Shown here piece by piece: positions 11,148 to 21,568 of a stretch of DNA of 64,000 nt (positions within the stretch are counted from its first letter, which is position 1; each line of letters begins with the position of its first letter). Below the pieces are notes generated by a model that ran no database searches, had not been told where the DNA came from, and saw only the letters and a program-made list of their open reading frames with translations. The stretch is from Plasmodium coatneyi (taxonomy: Eukaryota; Apicomplexa; Aconoidasida; Haemosporida; Plasmodiidae). The stretch is from assembly GCF_001680005.1 (NCBI RefSeq), contig NC_033566.1, forward strand, positions 682,001 through 746,000. The letters run 5' to 3'. Both the position numbers and the translations under genes were made by a program.

Positions 11148-13802
11148 CTACTCTTCCTCCCAGAACAACTCAGTTTTGTACCGCTTGTTTAGCATATTTG
11201 GAGAGGTGTTGTTGGAAGAGCAATCCTTCGTTGGAGTGTCGTACGACCTCTTTTTGGCACAATCGAACTTTTCGGCAGACTTCTCACTCGGCTTGAAGAA
11301 ATCGCGTATATCCCTCTCCCGTTTGGTGTTACTATTGGTTGTTTCAAATGATTTGTTATGTTCGAATGACTTCCTCCTAACTTTGGGGGTGGTGACCAAC
11401 GAGGTGGGATAGGACTTATTCGCATCGTTAGTTAGGTCTAACATAAATCGGTCGAACTTATTTACCTCTTTCACGTTTAGTGAGTCTTCCATTCCGTTTA
11501 AGGCCGTGGTGAGGGTGTTCCACTTTCTGTTAATAATTCTCCAAACAGTTTCATCAATGGTATTTTGTGCAATTAAATAATGTATGTTGATCACTTCATG
11601 GGTGGTACCAATTCTGTGTGCTCGATCTTCTGCTTGTATTATTTGTCCCGGTACCCAATACAACTCTCCAAAAACGACTGTATTGGCAGCAGTTAGATTT
11701 AACCCCAACCCACAGGCAGTTAATGACAGTAGGGCAATTTTTATATGGTCATCATTTTGGAAGCTCTTAATGTATACCTCTCTCTTATCAACGGGGGTTA
11801 ATCCATCTATTCTTATGAACATGCATTTTTTCTCTGTCAAAAATTGGTCAATTTCATCCATCACTAATTTGTGGTGACAGAAGAGAAGGAACTTGATATC
11901 CGCATCGATAAGGTACGTAATGTACTCCTTTATGGCCTTCACTTTTGCGTAACCCGTTATTTTGAATAGGTGCGAAATGGAGACATTTTCTTCGTCCTCC
12001 CTGTTGGGCGTGCCAAAATTGCTTCGCCCATAACTGTACTCATTACCCCCGCCCGCCATTGGCAGATCGTCCAAATCGTCCCCAATGTTGATATTCTTCT
12101 TCTTCTCTAACATTCTCTGGTAGGTGAGAATTTCGCCTAACTCCTTTGGAGGTATTTCCACTGGAATTTTTGACCTCAGCTTTTCTGGCAGTTCCTTCAA
12201 AACGTCTTTTTTTAATCTCCTTATCATAATCGTGTTGGTTAAAAATAGGTGTAACTCCTCTGTGTGTTTACATCCAACATATTCGAACTTTCTGGTGTAC
12301 ATATTTTTGTCCTTAAAGCAATATCTTTCGCAAAATTCATGGTAATTAAAAAGGTCAGGAATAATGCTAGACACCTGTTCGTACAATTCGGATGGTTTAT
12401 TCAAAGCTGGGGTACCTGATAGAAGGACACACCTTTTCGCACTCCTAATAATGGGGGTGATCGCTTTCGTCCTTTTTGAAAAGGAGTTTTTCAAATAGTG
12501 AGATTCATCACACACGATGGATTTATACTTATTCTGATACTTATCATTTTTTGTCATTAATTCGTAGGAAATTATGATCATTTTGCAATTCCTGGGGATG
12601 TCTGTTTTTCCACTTTTCACAACACAAATTTGATTTTCCGACAATAGGTGGGATAACCATCGTAGTGCCTGATCTTTCCACTGAAACCGAATGGACGAAG
12701 GACAAACAACGATGAATGGCCAGTCCTCCTGATAAAATGCCATGAGAGCTAAAGCTTGTAACGTTTTTCCCAATCCCATTTCATCCCCTATTAATACTCG
12801 CCCATTTTTTTTTAACCCAAAATAAACTCCTTCTCTTTGAAAATTCCTCAATTCTGCACTTAGCTTTTCTCCCACCAGGATATCCATTTTGTCATAATTT
12901 TTTTTCGTGTATGGACATAAATTATTCGTCAGAATATTTGCACTTATTTCGGAAACCTTTTGCGGTTCTGAAAATCGGCTGTACTGATCAAAACACTTTA
13001 GAAGGAAATTGGGGATGCTTTGTATACCTCCCAAGATGGTACACTTTTCCTTCAAATTGGACAACACGTATTCGTACTTATCTGCTTCGAACGTCATGCA
13101 GGAAGAGTTGTTCACCTTTTTTAATGTTGGATTAAATTCGGTTAGTATTTTAAAGAGTTCCTTCGGGAGGTAGTTTTTAAAGCTAGCATATTTCCTACCA
13201 CCTCCAGTGGTGTTGTTATCCATTTGGACAACCTTAAATGTATCAACACTGAAAATTTCAAACGCCACAATGATGTCAAATTCGACTTTTTCTCCCTTTT
13301 CACTCTGATTATAGCTTTTGCTTATTTCATTCATTATGCCTTGCTCGTACGTCTTGTACTCTCTGCTATTCATTTTGTTCACCGGTTTAGCTGTTTTGGA
13401 ATATCCCTCATTTTTGTAACTTCCTTTAGGAGTATCCACCCCTTTGAGCACTGCACTGGGACTTTTATCGAACGAGCTTTTACTTCGGTAAGTGTCTCCT
13501 CCTCCACTTTCTCGGTTTCCATCAAAGCTGGCACCTTCCCATCCTTGGCTGCGTGACCATTTCCCTGTGGATTTGCTGCTTAGGTTGCCCGAATGGCCAA
13601 GATGCCCTGGCGAGGTCACCTGCCCCCGCTGTCCCTGCTGTTTCTGCTCTCCCTTTTCCCTCTCTAACACATACTCCTTGAAGTTAAGTAGCGACCCTGT
13701 GGGTGTTTCCAGGTTCTTCACCCATGTCACATACGACTTGTCCTTCTCGAACACCTCCTCGTAGGTCTTCCCATTGTGCTTGCCAAAGTTGAAGGTCCCC
13801 AT
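11148..13802 (-). CDS. SMARCAL1/ZRANB3-like SNF2 annealing helicase
   Basis: An 884-residue single-exon SNF2-family ATPase, expected to remodel stalled replication forks and re-anneal ssDNA in the nucleus. Domains in order: residues 4-47 (FGKHNGKTYEEV... YVTWVKN ... FKEYV) resemble the ExoX-like C-terminal/DUF3820 nucleic-acid module; low complexity to about 170; a HARP-like region at about 173-260; SNF2 ATPase with Walker A GDEMGLGKT (339-347), DESH box (432-435) and SGTPALNKP; helicase C domain with TACGLGLNL and QAEDRAHRIG. Residues 829-836 read ERDIRDFF, a PIP-box-like PCNA-binding motif resembling the one in ZRANB3. The start is the ATG at 13802, where the conserved N-terminal module begins almost at once. 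SMARCAL1 versus ZRANB3 orthology is unsettled. Confidence 0.9.
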   Translation of the reverse strand: MGTFNFGKHNGKTYEEVFEKDKSYVTWVKNLETPTGSLLNFKEYVLEREKGEQKQQGQRGQVTSPGHLGHSGNLSSKSTGKWSRSQGWEGASFDGNRESGGGDTYRSKSSFDKSPSAVLKGVDTPKGSYKNEGYSKTAKPVNKMNSREYKTYEQGIMNEISKSYNQSEKGEKVEFDIIVAFEIFSVDTFKVVQMDNNTTGGGRKYASFKNYLPKELFKILTEFNPTLKKVNNSSCMTFEADKYEYVLSNLKEKCTILGGIQSIPNFLLKCFDQYSRFSEPQKVSEISANILTNNLCPYTKKNYDKMDILVGEKLSAELRNFQREGVYFGLKKNGRVLIGDEMGLGKTLQALALMAFYQEDWPFIVVCPSSIRFQWKDQALRWLSHLLSENQICVVKSGKTDIPRNCKMIIISYELMTKNDKYQNKYKSIVCDESHYLKNSFSKRTKAITPIIRSAKRCVLLSGTPALNKPSELYEQVSSIIPDLFNYHEFCERYCFKDKNMYTRKFEYVGCKHTEELHLFLTNTIMIRRLKKDVLKELPEKLRSKIPVEIPPKELGEILTYQRMLEKKKNINIGDDLDDLPMAGGGNEYSYGRSNFGTPNREDEENVSISHLFKITGYAKVKAIKEYITYLIDADIKFLLFCHHKLVMDEIDQFLTEKKCMFIRIDGLTPVDKREVYIKSFQNDDHIKIALLSLTACGLGLNLTAANTVVFGELYWVPGQIIQAEDRAHRIGTTHEVINIHYLIAQNTIDETVWRIINRKWNTLTTALNGMEDSLNVKEVNKFDRFMLDLTNDANKSYPTSLVTTPKVRRKSFEHNKSFETTNSNTKRERDIRDFFKPSEKSAEKFDCAKKRSYDTPTKDCSSNNTSPNMLNKRYKTELFWEEE
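11295..11318 (-). other. Candidate PCNA-interacting (PIP-box-like) motif in the SNF2 protein
   Basis: The codons spell ERDIRDFF followed by KP. The canonical PIP box is QxxIxxFF; here the Q is replaced by E while I and FF are kept. ZRANB3 carries a very similar DIRSFF-type motif after its helicase domain. This is a motif-level inference only. Confidence 0.5.
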
Positions 13803-15103
13803 GGGGGCTACCCTTTAAGTGGCGCTTTAATCGGTAACCAAGGGGACGACTAACGCAACGAACAACGACCTGGGCGGCCCTTTTTCCCGCCCCCTCTGGA
13901 CGGCCAAACGTGGTGCCCACGAATTAGACCTCTGGCTCACTCAGGGCCCCTCCCTGGGTGCCCTCAATTTTCCCCTTCTGCCTGTTTCGCGTGTTACTGC
14001 TTCTTTGAAGCGCATACTGCTACTCTGCCTTTTCGCTCGTTCGTGTGCGTTTCCGTCGCTCTGTTCAAGAAAAAATACAAGGTGTGTTCTCGCTGCGGTA
14101 CAAATTGTGCACTTGCTTATAATTTTGTGGGCATGCCTTCGTACTTATTCACCTTTTCGATCGTGATGGAAAGACAAATGAGCAGGCCAGCAGGTGACAT
14201 ATTCACTGTGCCTCGCTTAAATGGCATGCTTACGAATTTGCGTCCCTTCTTCAACTTCGCGGGCCTTGCATCGATAAATTTTTTAATTCAAGCAAAACAA
14301 CTTTGTTTAAAATTGTGAGCTACCTTTTAAGCATAAAACATGTTAACCCTAAGTGTGATCATTAATATTTTGAGTGTATATTCCAAACGGCGCAGCTTTC
14401 AATTGCCCATTCCAATGGGGAAGGTAGAGAGCACCATCTTCGCTGGCCCCTTTTTCTTTGTAAAAAACGACCTTCCTCATGCATCGATGCTCCACTTTTT
14501 TCAGCAAGCATTTTTTTTTTTTTTTTTTCCCATCAACCTGCATGCAATTCAGAACGTGCGTATATTTTGCATTTACGTGTATACCCACAGAGTGCACAAA
14601 AAAAATGTGCCCACTTCAAAACAAAATCGTCTCCTTTCACTTTTACAGAAAAATTTCAGTCCAAGGGAATGCCATCAAAATGTGTAAAATTGAAAGTTCC
14701 TTTATGAATTTTTTTTTTGCAGAAGCGGGGGGGAAAAAAAAAAAAAAAAATCAAGACATGCACGTAGGTACGTTGTATGTATAATCACACTGGGGGGGGA
14801 ATTGAGTAAGCCGCTTTTGTTGCTGGACGAGATGCATCGCTGTGGGGGCGCGTTAAGGGGGTCCCTTCGGAAAAGTCGCACCCTATATTGTGGTGTGACC
14901 TGCAAAGCGGGGATAAAAAAAGTACTCGGGTGGGGGATGCGCCTGTAGTTGCGGCATCCCCATTTTGTTTTGTGGCTGGCAAAACGCAAGCGTAAGGTCC
15001 TTACAGGCAACCCTCACCCGGGTGGAGTTACGCTCCCAAAACGGATAATCAGCCGTTAAAATGTGCAATCACCGGTACAATCGCGTGTAAAGTGGCGACC
15101 CCC
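13803..15103. promoter_or_regulatory. Intergenic region upstream of the SNF2 gene, 3' of the DUF4211 gene
   Basis: Both flanking genes are on the minus strand. The part near 13803 is relatively GC-rich and probably 5' UTR/promoter of the SNF2 gene; the part near 15103 is 3' UTR of the DUF4211 gene. T18-type (about 14511-14528) and A18-type (about 14734-14750) runs are present. Short open frames here have no splice support. Confidence 0.45.
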
Positions 15104-18017
15104 TCAACGAACAAACAAGTCACACTCATGGAGCTTGCGCTGAATCTGTGAAATGTCAATGTTCATGAGAAGCACAAAGTCGCGGTAGAGGTCCTTGTTC
15201 AACCGCTTGGACAGCACGTAGGCGAGGAGCAGCGGCTCGCGAAACAAATCCTTGCTCTTCTTATACAAGTCCAGCAGACGCAGGTAAATAAATTTGGTGA
15301 AAAAAAATTTGTAGTGATGAAACACATGCCAATAGTACACAGCCGAAACGCAGTACGACCCAAGCTGCAAAACCAAAATGTCTTTCTCAATATAATTTTC
15401 GGAAAGGTCGCTAAAATTTTCGCAAATATCCTTCATAAGAATATTCAAATTATTTTCCTTACATTCTGTGGCCTTAAATTGAGGCTCGAAATTAATTTTA
15501 AATGCTTTCCTTTTTTTCTTCAATGGTTTTTCATCAAAATGGCTAGCATATTTAAAAGCATTCATTTCTTCACTCTGCTTCAAGTGCCTAATGATTCGTT
15601 CGTCGTTATTCCCAACGGGGTGATTATCCACATGGTTTATATTAATTTGTATGAGTAAATGTTTTTTTTCCTTTTCGTTTTGATTTTTTATAAATAGCCT
15701 ATTCGACTGTTTAATATTTTTCATCTTAAATTCATCTTCATTTCTCATACTTAATTTGTCCAGCGGATTTTTAAAGGTCAAAAAATGCTCATTTCCGAGC
15801 CATTCAAAATGATTTACCTTCATAAAATTGAAAAAGCTATTTTCCCATAAGTCAGACGAATTATAAAAAGGTTGGGTGAAAAAAACGGGACATGCGTAAC
15901 TTAATTTTCTGTTACAACAGCAGCAGTGAATTTTGTTGTACTCCAAATAGTATGTAAATATATTTGCGTAATTTTTTAAAATATTTTTAAAATTTTTTTC
16001 AAACGGATGAGATTCAAACTGGTCTCTTTTGGACAGAATTTTCTTCTCAATTTTTTGCACACACCGATCGTAATAATTGCTCGGCTTATTTTTACTGGTC
16101 TTGCAGATCATCTTGAGAAAATCGTAATTGCTAAATTTCTCCTCCTTCTTTACGAATTCGTATATTTTCAGCATGTCTCTGTTCAGCAGCTTGTGCATGA
16201 CGCTGTCGTTCATTTGCTCCGCCACCTTCTTCTTCGCCTTCCGTCCGTATTCGAAGTCGTAATCGTCCTCCTCCTCATCGTATTCCGCATCGCATTGCTC
16301 ATAGTATTCCCCATCGTATTCCGCATCGTACTCCTCATCGTATTCCGCATCGTACTCCTCATCGTATTCAGCTTCGTACTCCTCATCATCTTCATCGTCC
16401 TCCCTATGCACACAGTTCTCCCCACCAGGCGAACCACTGCTGCTGTCACTTAAGACGTATTTTTTTTTCTTCTTTTTCATTTCCCGCTTAACCTTGTTGC
16501 TGCTGTCTGGGGGGTTCCTCGCGTCGCACTTTTCCTCAGCACAACCTTCGCTACCACTATCACTAATCTGCTCACATAACCTTTTCAGATTTTTTTTTTT
16601 TTTTTTTTTTCCTTTTTTTCTCCTTTCTCCTCTCACATTCTGAAGCATACTCATCATCGTAGTTGTAGCACTCCCCCAGGGAATTCTTCTTCTGAAATTC
16701 TCTGTGAATACTTGAGTACATCACCTTGAGCGACTGTTCGACGCTTTTCACATTTTCGGATGCCTTAAAATAATTGGCGTCATATTTTAAGCTAGGCGAT
16801 AAGAGAGACAGTGCCGTAAATTCAATGTACTGTCTGATCGATTTCTTCACACTTATCGAATTGAACTGAATCATATCGTTGCCCAAATTTTGCTCGTTAA
16901 AAATTTTTAAGTGTAAAGCGTATTCGTCAAAATGGTTGAGGTTTTTGTGTCCGCTTTCGTAGGATATGTTCGTCTCAGCGGCTGAGTTCACATCATCATC
17001 TACGTAAAAACTGGAGTTATCGTAATTATCGTAGGAAATTTCTTCGTAGGATATTTCTTCATCCTTCGCAACGGCACTTTTGTTTCTCACCTTCAGTTTC
17101 GACAGGGCTTGCTTTCTCTTGTCTCGCTGTTTCTTTGCATCGTCGTAGCTGCTATCGTCCTGCACATCATCATCGTCTTCATTATGTGCGTCAGAACTTC
17201 CGTTGCGCTGATTCTCCTCCAAGCTGTCATCCTCGTGCAGGATATTTCTACTTTTTCTTCTTCCCCAGTTTGGGCCTTCCCGCAATTGCAACTTCTCAGC
17301 CCGGCTGGTGGATCTTCCCTTTTTATTTTTCACATTTTGTTCGGAGCGATCATCCTCATCGTCAGTGCTGTGCATCCCCCTTCGTGAGAACATGCTGAGC
17401 ACCCCCCCTTGTTTCTTCTTCGAGCCAAGTTCATCCACCTCGTTGCCACCCCTGCGGGGTTTAGTTGCTATGCCCCTCCCTCCATCATCAGAGTTGCTTA
17501 ACTCGTAGCTTTGTTCACTCTCATCCGTCGTATCGATGACCTTACTCCGTTCATGTTTCCCCCTGGTGCGAATTCTCCAGGGGTGCTGATTAAATTTATT
17601 CTCCCCACTTGTGGGGGACCATTTCGTCTTCGTATAAGTGGCACACGGGTGAGAAGTTGCACTTTCCTCTTGTGTGTGGCTTGCTTCTCTCACATCACGT
17701 TTGTTAAATGTATAAACTTTTCCCTGTTCCTCATCACAGCTACTGTCAGTGATTACTTTCTTTTTCAAGCGGCTCCTCGGTCTTGCTGCCACTTCTCCCG
17801 CCTGGGAATACTCGTCCAATTTATTTAAGTTCTTTATGTTCAACCCTTTGGACAACACGAGTAATTTATTCTTCCTGGAAATGTTCGCGTTCTTTTTGTG
17901 GAGTTCTTTTTTCCCCTCCACGTTTTTTTCCTGTCCTCCGGGGGGATTTAGTACATCGATTGTGTCTTCATTGTGTTCACTGTAAAGGCGCTTCAATTTG
18001 ACCCGATTCGTCGCCAT
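15104..18017 (-). CDS. DUF4211-domain nuclear protein, frame broken at a T21/A21 tract
   Basis: Two overlapping open frames make one gene: 16572-18017 (start ATG at 18017) and the frame ending at 15104. The frame changes inside A21 of the sense strand (16590-16610), so one extra or two missing bases relative to a continuous frame. The first frame is acidic/basic low complexity followed by SIRQYIEFTALSLLSPSLKYD; the second contains KIHCCCCNRKLSYACPVFF and LGSYCVSAVYYWHVFHHYKF. These resemble the start, the Cys cluster and the LGrxCxxRxxxYHxxxHxK end of DUF4211, found in fungal and vertebrate (QSER1/PRR12) nuclear proteins. Two halves of one domain in two frames argue for one gene of about 970 codons. 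The domain is split by a long charged insertion. Function is unknown; chromatin association is inferred only. Confidence 0.78.
16285..16390 (-). repeat. Acidic EYDEEYDA coding repeat
   Basis: Imperfect 24-base units encode alternating EYDEEYDA, giving a run of Glu/Asp/Tyr inside the low-complexity insertion of the DUF4211 protein. It is a tandem coding repeat that is probably length-variable between isolates. Confidence 0.7.
16590..16610. repeat. T21 homopolymer at the frame break of the DUF4211 gene
   Basis: Twenty-one consecutive T on the plus strand (A on the sense strand). The upstream frame reads a poly-Lys tail and stops soon after; the downstream frame also reads through Lys codons and continues for about 500 residues. 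The tract is where the reading frame must change. Confidence 0.85.
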
Positions 18018-19358
18018 GTTCAGCTAGCCAAAAATAAACGTTCGCGATGGTAGTATATGTGGCGTCTCCGTTTAACTTCCTTTTCTGTACCCCCGTCGAT
18101 AGTCTTAAGTGCGACTTTAACTGGTTAGCGTTTTTACCACGTTTAAATGGTGCGTGGAATTTTCGAGAAGAAGTTAAAAGGAGCATATAGGGATAATTGA
18201 AAAATGTATTTTCATCAAACAAAAAACAACTGGGCGGAAAAGGAAAAAAAAAAAAAAAATGAATAAAATGAAATAAAATAATAGCATGTCTGACTCTTCA
18301 CCTGCGAATGCCACTACATCGGCATATTCACACTTTTAAAAAAATTGTCAACATTTAGGTGCGCCAAAGAGCTGTCTAAGCAACTGAAACACGGAATGCG
18401 TGAAGCGGAAAAGTGCTAAGGAGGTGCAACGGCTGGGACGCTAGCATGCATACGAACGTGCAAAGGCACAGCTGTTTCAGTACGACCCGTTTGCATACGC
18501 ACAAGTATACAAACGCGTGCACACATCCCTCCCTGTGTATGTACTCCCCCTTTCCCATGTAACGATCTCGCCATAAAACTAAAAGTAAAAGGGATGGAAT
18601 GCGTGTCCACTGCGAACAACACTACAGAAGTTCTTATTAAAGAAAATGCAAAGTAGAGTCACCATCGCCAACAACTGTTCGCACATCGAGGAAGATATCA
18701 CATCACCACAGCAACAATGTTAATTTATATGCGTCTTTAAGCGTTTTAAAAGAAAATCAACACGGGGAAGGGAAAAGGGTGCGCTTTATGTGACGCTTCT
18801 TCGTACGTTTTATTTTAATATTCGTACTGGTCGCTCAGATTTGCTTTATTCTGCTGATCAGTGTGCTAACCACTCGGCTAACTTGGCGCTGATAGCTTGT
18901 TTTCACTTCACTTGTGGCCTCCCCGTCGTTTGTTCTCCTCGCCTGATTACGTTTAAAAAAAAAAAAAAAAGTACAATGCACTTCGATTCACTTCGTCGCC
19001 CAAAGGTCGCTCAGCAAATTCTCCTCCAGAATGTGCACCGATCGCCTGAACCTGATTTCCTTTCCCCATTCGCTCAATAACGATTACATGTGGTGAAAGC
19101 GCATGGTTAACGAATGTATCATGCGAATGGGTGAGTATATCTGGTTAAATGTGCTAATGCTTGGGCATACGAGCGAATAAACCTGCAAGATGAAACAGAA
19201 AAAAACACCTGCACGTGCATATGCCCATAGGCGTGTGGAACATGTGCATTAACATATTCATACGAGTACAAATATTCCCTTAATAGCAGCACCGCTAGCA
19301 CCGTTAACAACGCTAATACGGATAACCCCCCTAAGCACCCTAACAACCATAACGGCAA
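18018..19358. other. Intergenic region upstream of the DUF4211 gene
   Basis: This should include the DUF4211 gene promoter near 18018 and the dynein light chain 3' UTR near 19358. A13-A18 runs occur at about 18245 and 18957. The minus strand near 18870-18890 contains an A-box-like GCCGAGTGGTTAG string but no matching tRNA fold or B box. No coding exon is supported. Confidence 0.5.
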
Positions 19359-19727
19359 TCAAACCGATTTGTACACCAAAATGGCCAACTTGGAAATTTT
19401 GTGCTGGAAATACAACATGCAGTTAAACTGGTAGTTTATAGAAAAGGCAAAGTTCTTCCCGACGATGCACTGCCAAGATCCGATGTTCTGATTTTTTAAA
19501 CTGTCCTCCATGCGAAGATAATTCGTGTGGTCATCTGAATTTTCTTTATTTAACAGCTCATCATTTTCGCACTTGTTTTTTATTTGGCTAGCTATATCCT
19601 TCTCCAGCTTGTTTTCCCGAATTGCCTTCAAACAGATCCTGCACACTTTTTCGCAATTCTCGCTGGTCATACAAATCCCCTTTATGTCGAACTTGGAGGA
19701 GTATTTCTTCACTTCACCCGTTTCCAT
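19359..19727 (-). CDS. Dynein light chain, LC8-like (divergent)
   Basis: A 122-residue single-exon protein. The C-terminal 80 residues match the LC8/DYNLL fold: LEKDIASQIKNKCEND is the conserved helix (EKDIAxxIKKxFD in LC8), SWQCIVGKNFAFSI matches WHCIVGRNFGSYV, and the end KLAILVYKSV matches QVAILLFKSG. LC8 proteins dimerise and act as hubs on dynein intermediate chain and other partners. Compared with classical LC8 (89 residues) this protein has an N-terminal extension and an insertion of about 20 residues between helix and strand, so it may be a paralogue rather than the main LC8. The start is the ATG at 19727; the frame stays open further upstream but without another ATG. Confidence 0.82.
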   Translation of the reverse strand: METGEVKKYSSKFDIKGICMTSENCEKVCRICLKAIRENKLEKDIASQIKNKCENDELLNKENSDDHTNYLRMEDSLKNQNIGSWQCIVGKNFAFSINYQFNCMLYFQHKISKLAILVYKSV

Positions 19728-20667
19728 TTTGGGTTGCAACAGAGTAGCGGAGCGGTATGGCGACAGAGCAGCAATGGTGACTGAGTGTAGAAACGCAACA
19801 GCGATGGAAAAGATGAATTGAGGAAATTTGTACAAATCGGGAAAATCACAATAAATTAATATCAAAGGTGCATCTTAACAGAAAAGAGAGAGGGTGATTC
19901 CCACAAAGGGAAGGGAAACAAAAGTGAATGCAAAACAAAACCTAAGGGAACGAGCGAAGAGACCCTTTCAATATTCCACACAAACGCAGGGAAATGTATT
20001 CCTGCACACGTTTCGCGCATAAAGGAGGGCCTACTGACAATGCCAAATGATAAGCCGCTTAAGAGAAGGAGCAAAATTAATTGGTAGGAGTGCACACGAA
20101 TGTTTAAGTAAATTTTGCCAATAAGTGAAAGGATAAGCTATCGCTGTTTGACGAAAAACATGCTCAGCTAATCATGTCTCCACTTTGAGGAGAAAAAAAA
20201 AAAAAAAAGTACAGAAATTTAAAAGAGTAGACATCGAAAAAATGGAAAAAAAAAAAGAAAAAAGAAGGTGACAAAGATATACACATGTGGCTGGTCGTAC
20301 CACGTGAATATTTTTTCAAATATAGTAAAAACGGGAAACTTCCTGGCGCCGTACATTTGGTCTCGCTAGGATAATTTCTCCCCATTTTGGTAAAAATGGA
20401 ACTGAACCCACGGAAGGGAGGACACGCGGTACATACCTCCCTCACGTGCAATGATATACAGAGCATCCATCTTTCCATTAAATTGGGCAGCTCGGAGAAA
20501 GGTTAAAAAATTACGGCAAAGGAATGGGAAAGAATAGGTACAACATCTTTTCTACAAGGATGATCTACAAATATACCCTCCAAACGGTGACCCCCCCATA
20601 GGGTAAGCAAAATCCTAATGGAGCCACTTTTAATTACAAAGTAGAGCAGGCTACGCTGCACACCCAT
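19728..20667. promoter_or_regulatory. Intergenic region upstream of the dynein light chain gene
   Basis: Between two minus-strand genes; the promoter/5' UTR of the light chain gene lies near 19728 and the GluRS 3' UTR near 20667. It contains an A17 run at about 20192. No exon or element can be supported. Confidence 0.45.
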
Positions 20668-21536
20668 TCACCCAGTGAATACCTCCTTAAGGTGCCGAAT
20701 CCTGTCCTCCACGGGCACATAATTTGGCACTTTGCTTTTTTTAGCCAATGCCCACAATTGTAACAAATGCACAAATGGAACACCCCTATTTTGGAAGGTT
20801 AAAAGAAAACGAACTTTTAATAAAATTTCATTCCTTTCCATATTGGTACCTTTCGCAACAAGTCCTATAAGCGCGTCGAAATTTTCTGAAAAGAAATCTT
20901 CAAAGCAGTTTATGCTACTTTTATTTCCCTCCCACCAGTGACATAAAATGGTGGCTACCTTTTTTAGCTTTTCATTATTCTTATCAAACGGATGAGCTAA
21001 GTGGTCATATGAAATTGCCTCCATAATGTACCTCCCCAGCTCTTCATAATTATGCACATCATCCTTAAACACCCTAATGCATAAACGTACAAATTCGCTG
21101 CATCCTTTTGTTAGGATTTTTTTCTCAATTAAAAATTGCTCTGCTTCTTGCACATACGTTTCGACTTCCTGTGCTAACAGGTACTTTTTGTTCATCCATT
21201 TGAGCTTCTTTATGTCAAACACAAGTGCAGATTTGTTTAGCGCACGCAAGTCGAAGTTGGCGACGAGCTCGTCCAGGGTGTAGAACTCCCTGCAGGGAAG
21301 CGGCAGGTGAATGACATGCACACGGTGTGGCATGATGTGAATGATCTGCTATCCCCCCCGCATGCGCAGCTTCGCATGTGAGCACAAATATGCACTTTTC
21401 ATCAATTGTCCCCACACGCTATGTACTCCTGCTCGGATACTCACCTCTTCGAGACGCTGCCCCATCCAAGGGTTCCCATGTAGTTAATCACGCAGTCGGG
21501 CTTAAACCCCTCTTCCCTAAGGTGAACAAGGAAGAA

Positions 21537-21568
<32 letters not shown>

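Noticed and set aside
13684..13920. Upstream minus-strand frame overlapping the SNF2 gene start
   Set aside because: It is in a different frame from the conserved N-terminal module, which starts properly at the ATG at 13802.
14043..14318. 91-codon plus-strand frame with paired Cys
   Set aside because: No homology is recognised, it is in intergenic DNA and has no splice partners.
18850..18905. Minus-strand GCCGAGTGGTTAG string like a tRNA-Ser/Leu D-arm
   Set aside because: The D-stem, acceptor stem and B box (GGTTCRA) cannot be completed within tRNA length.
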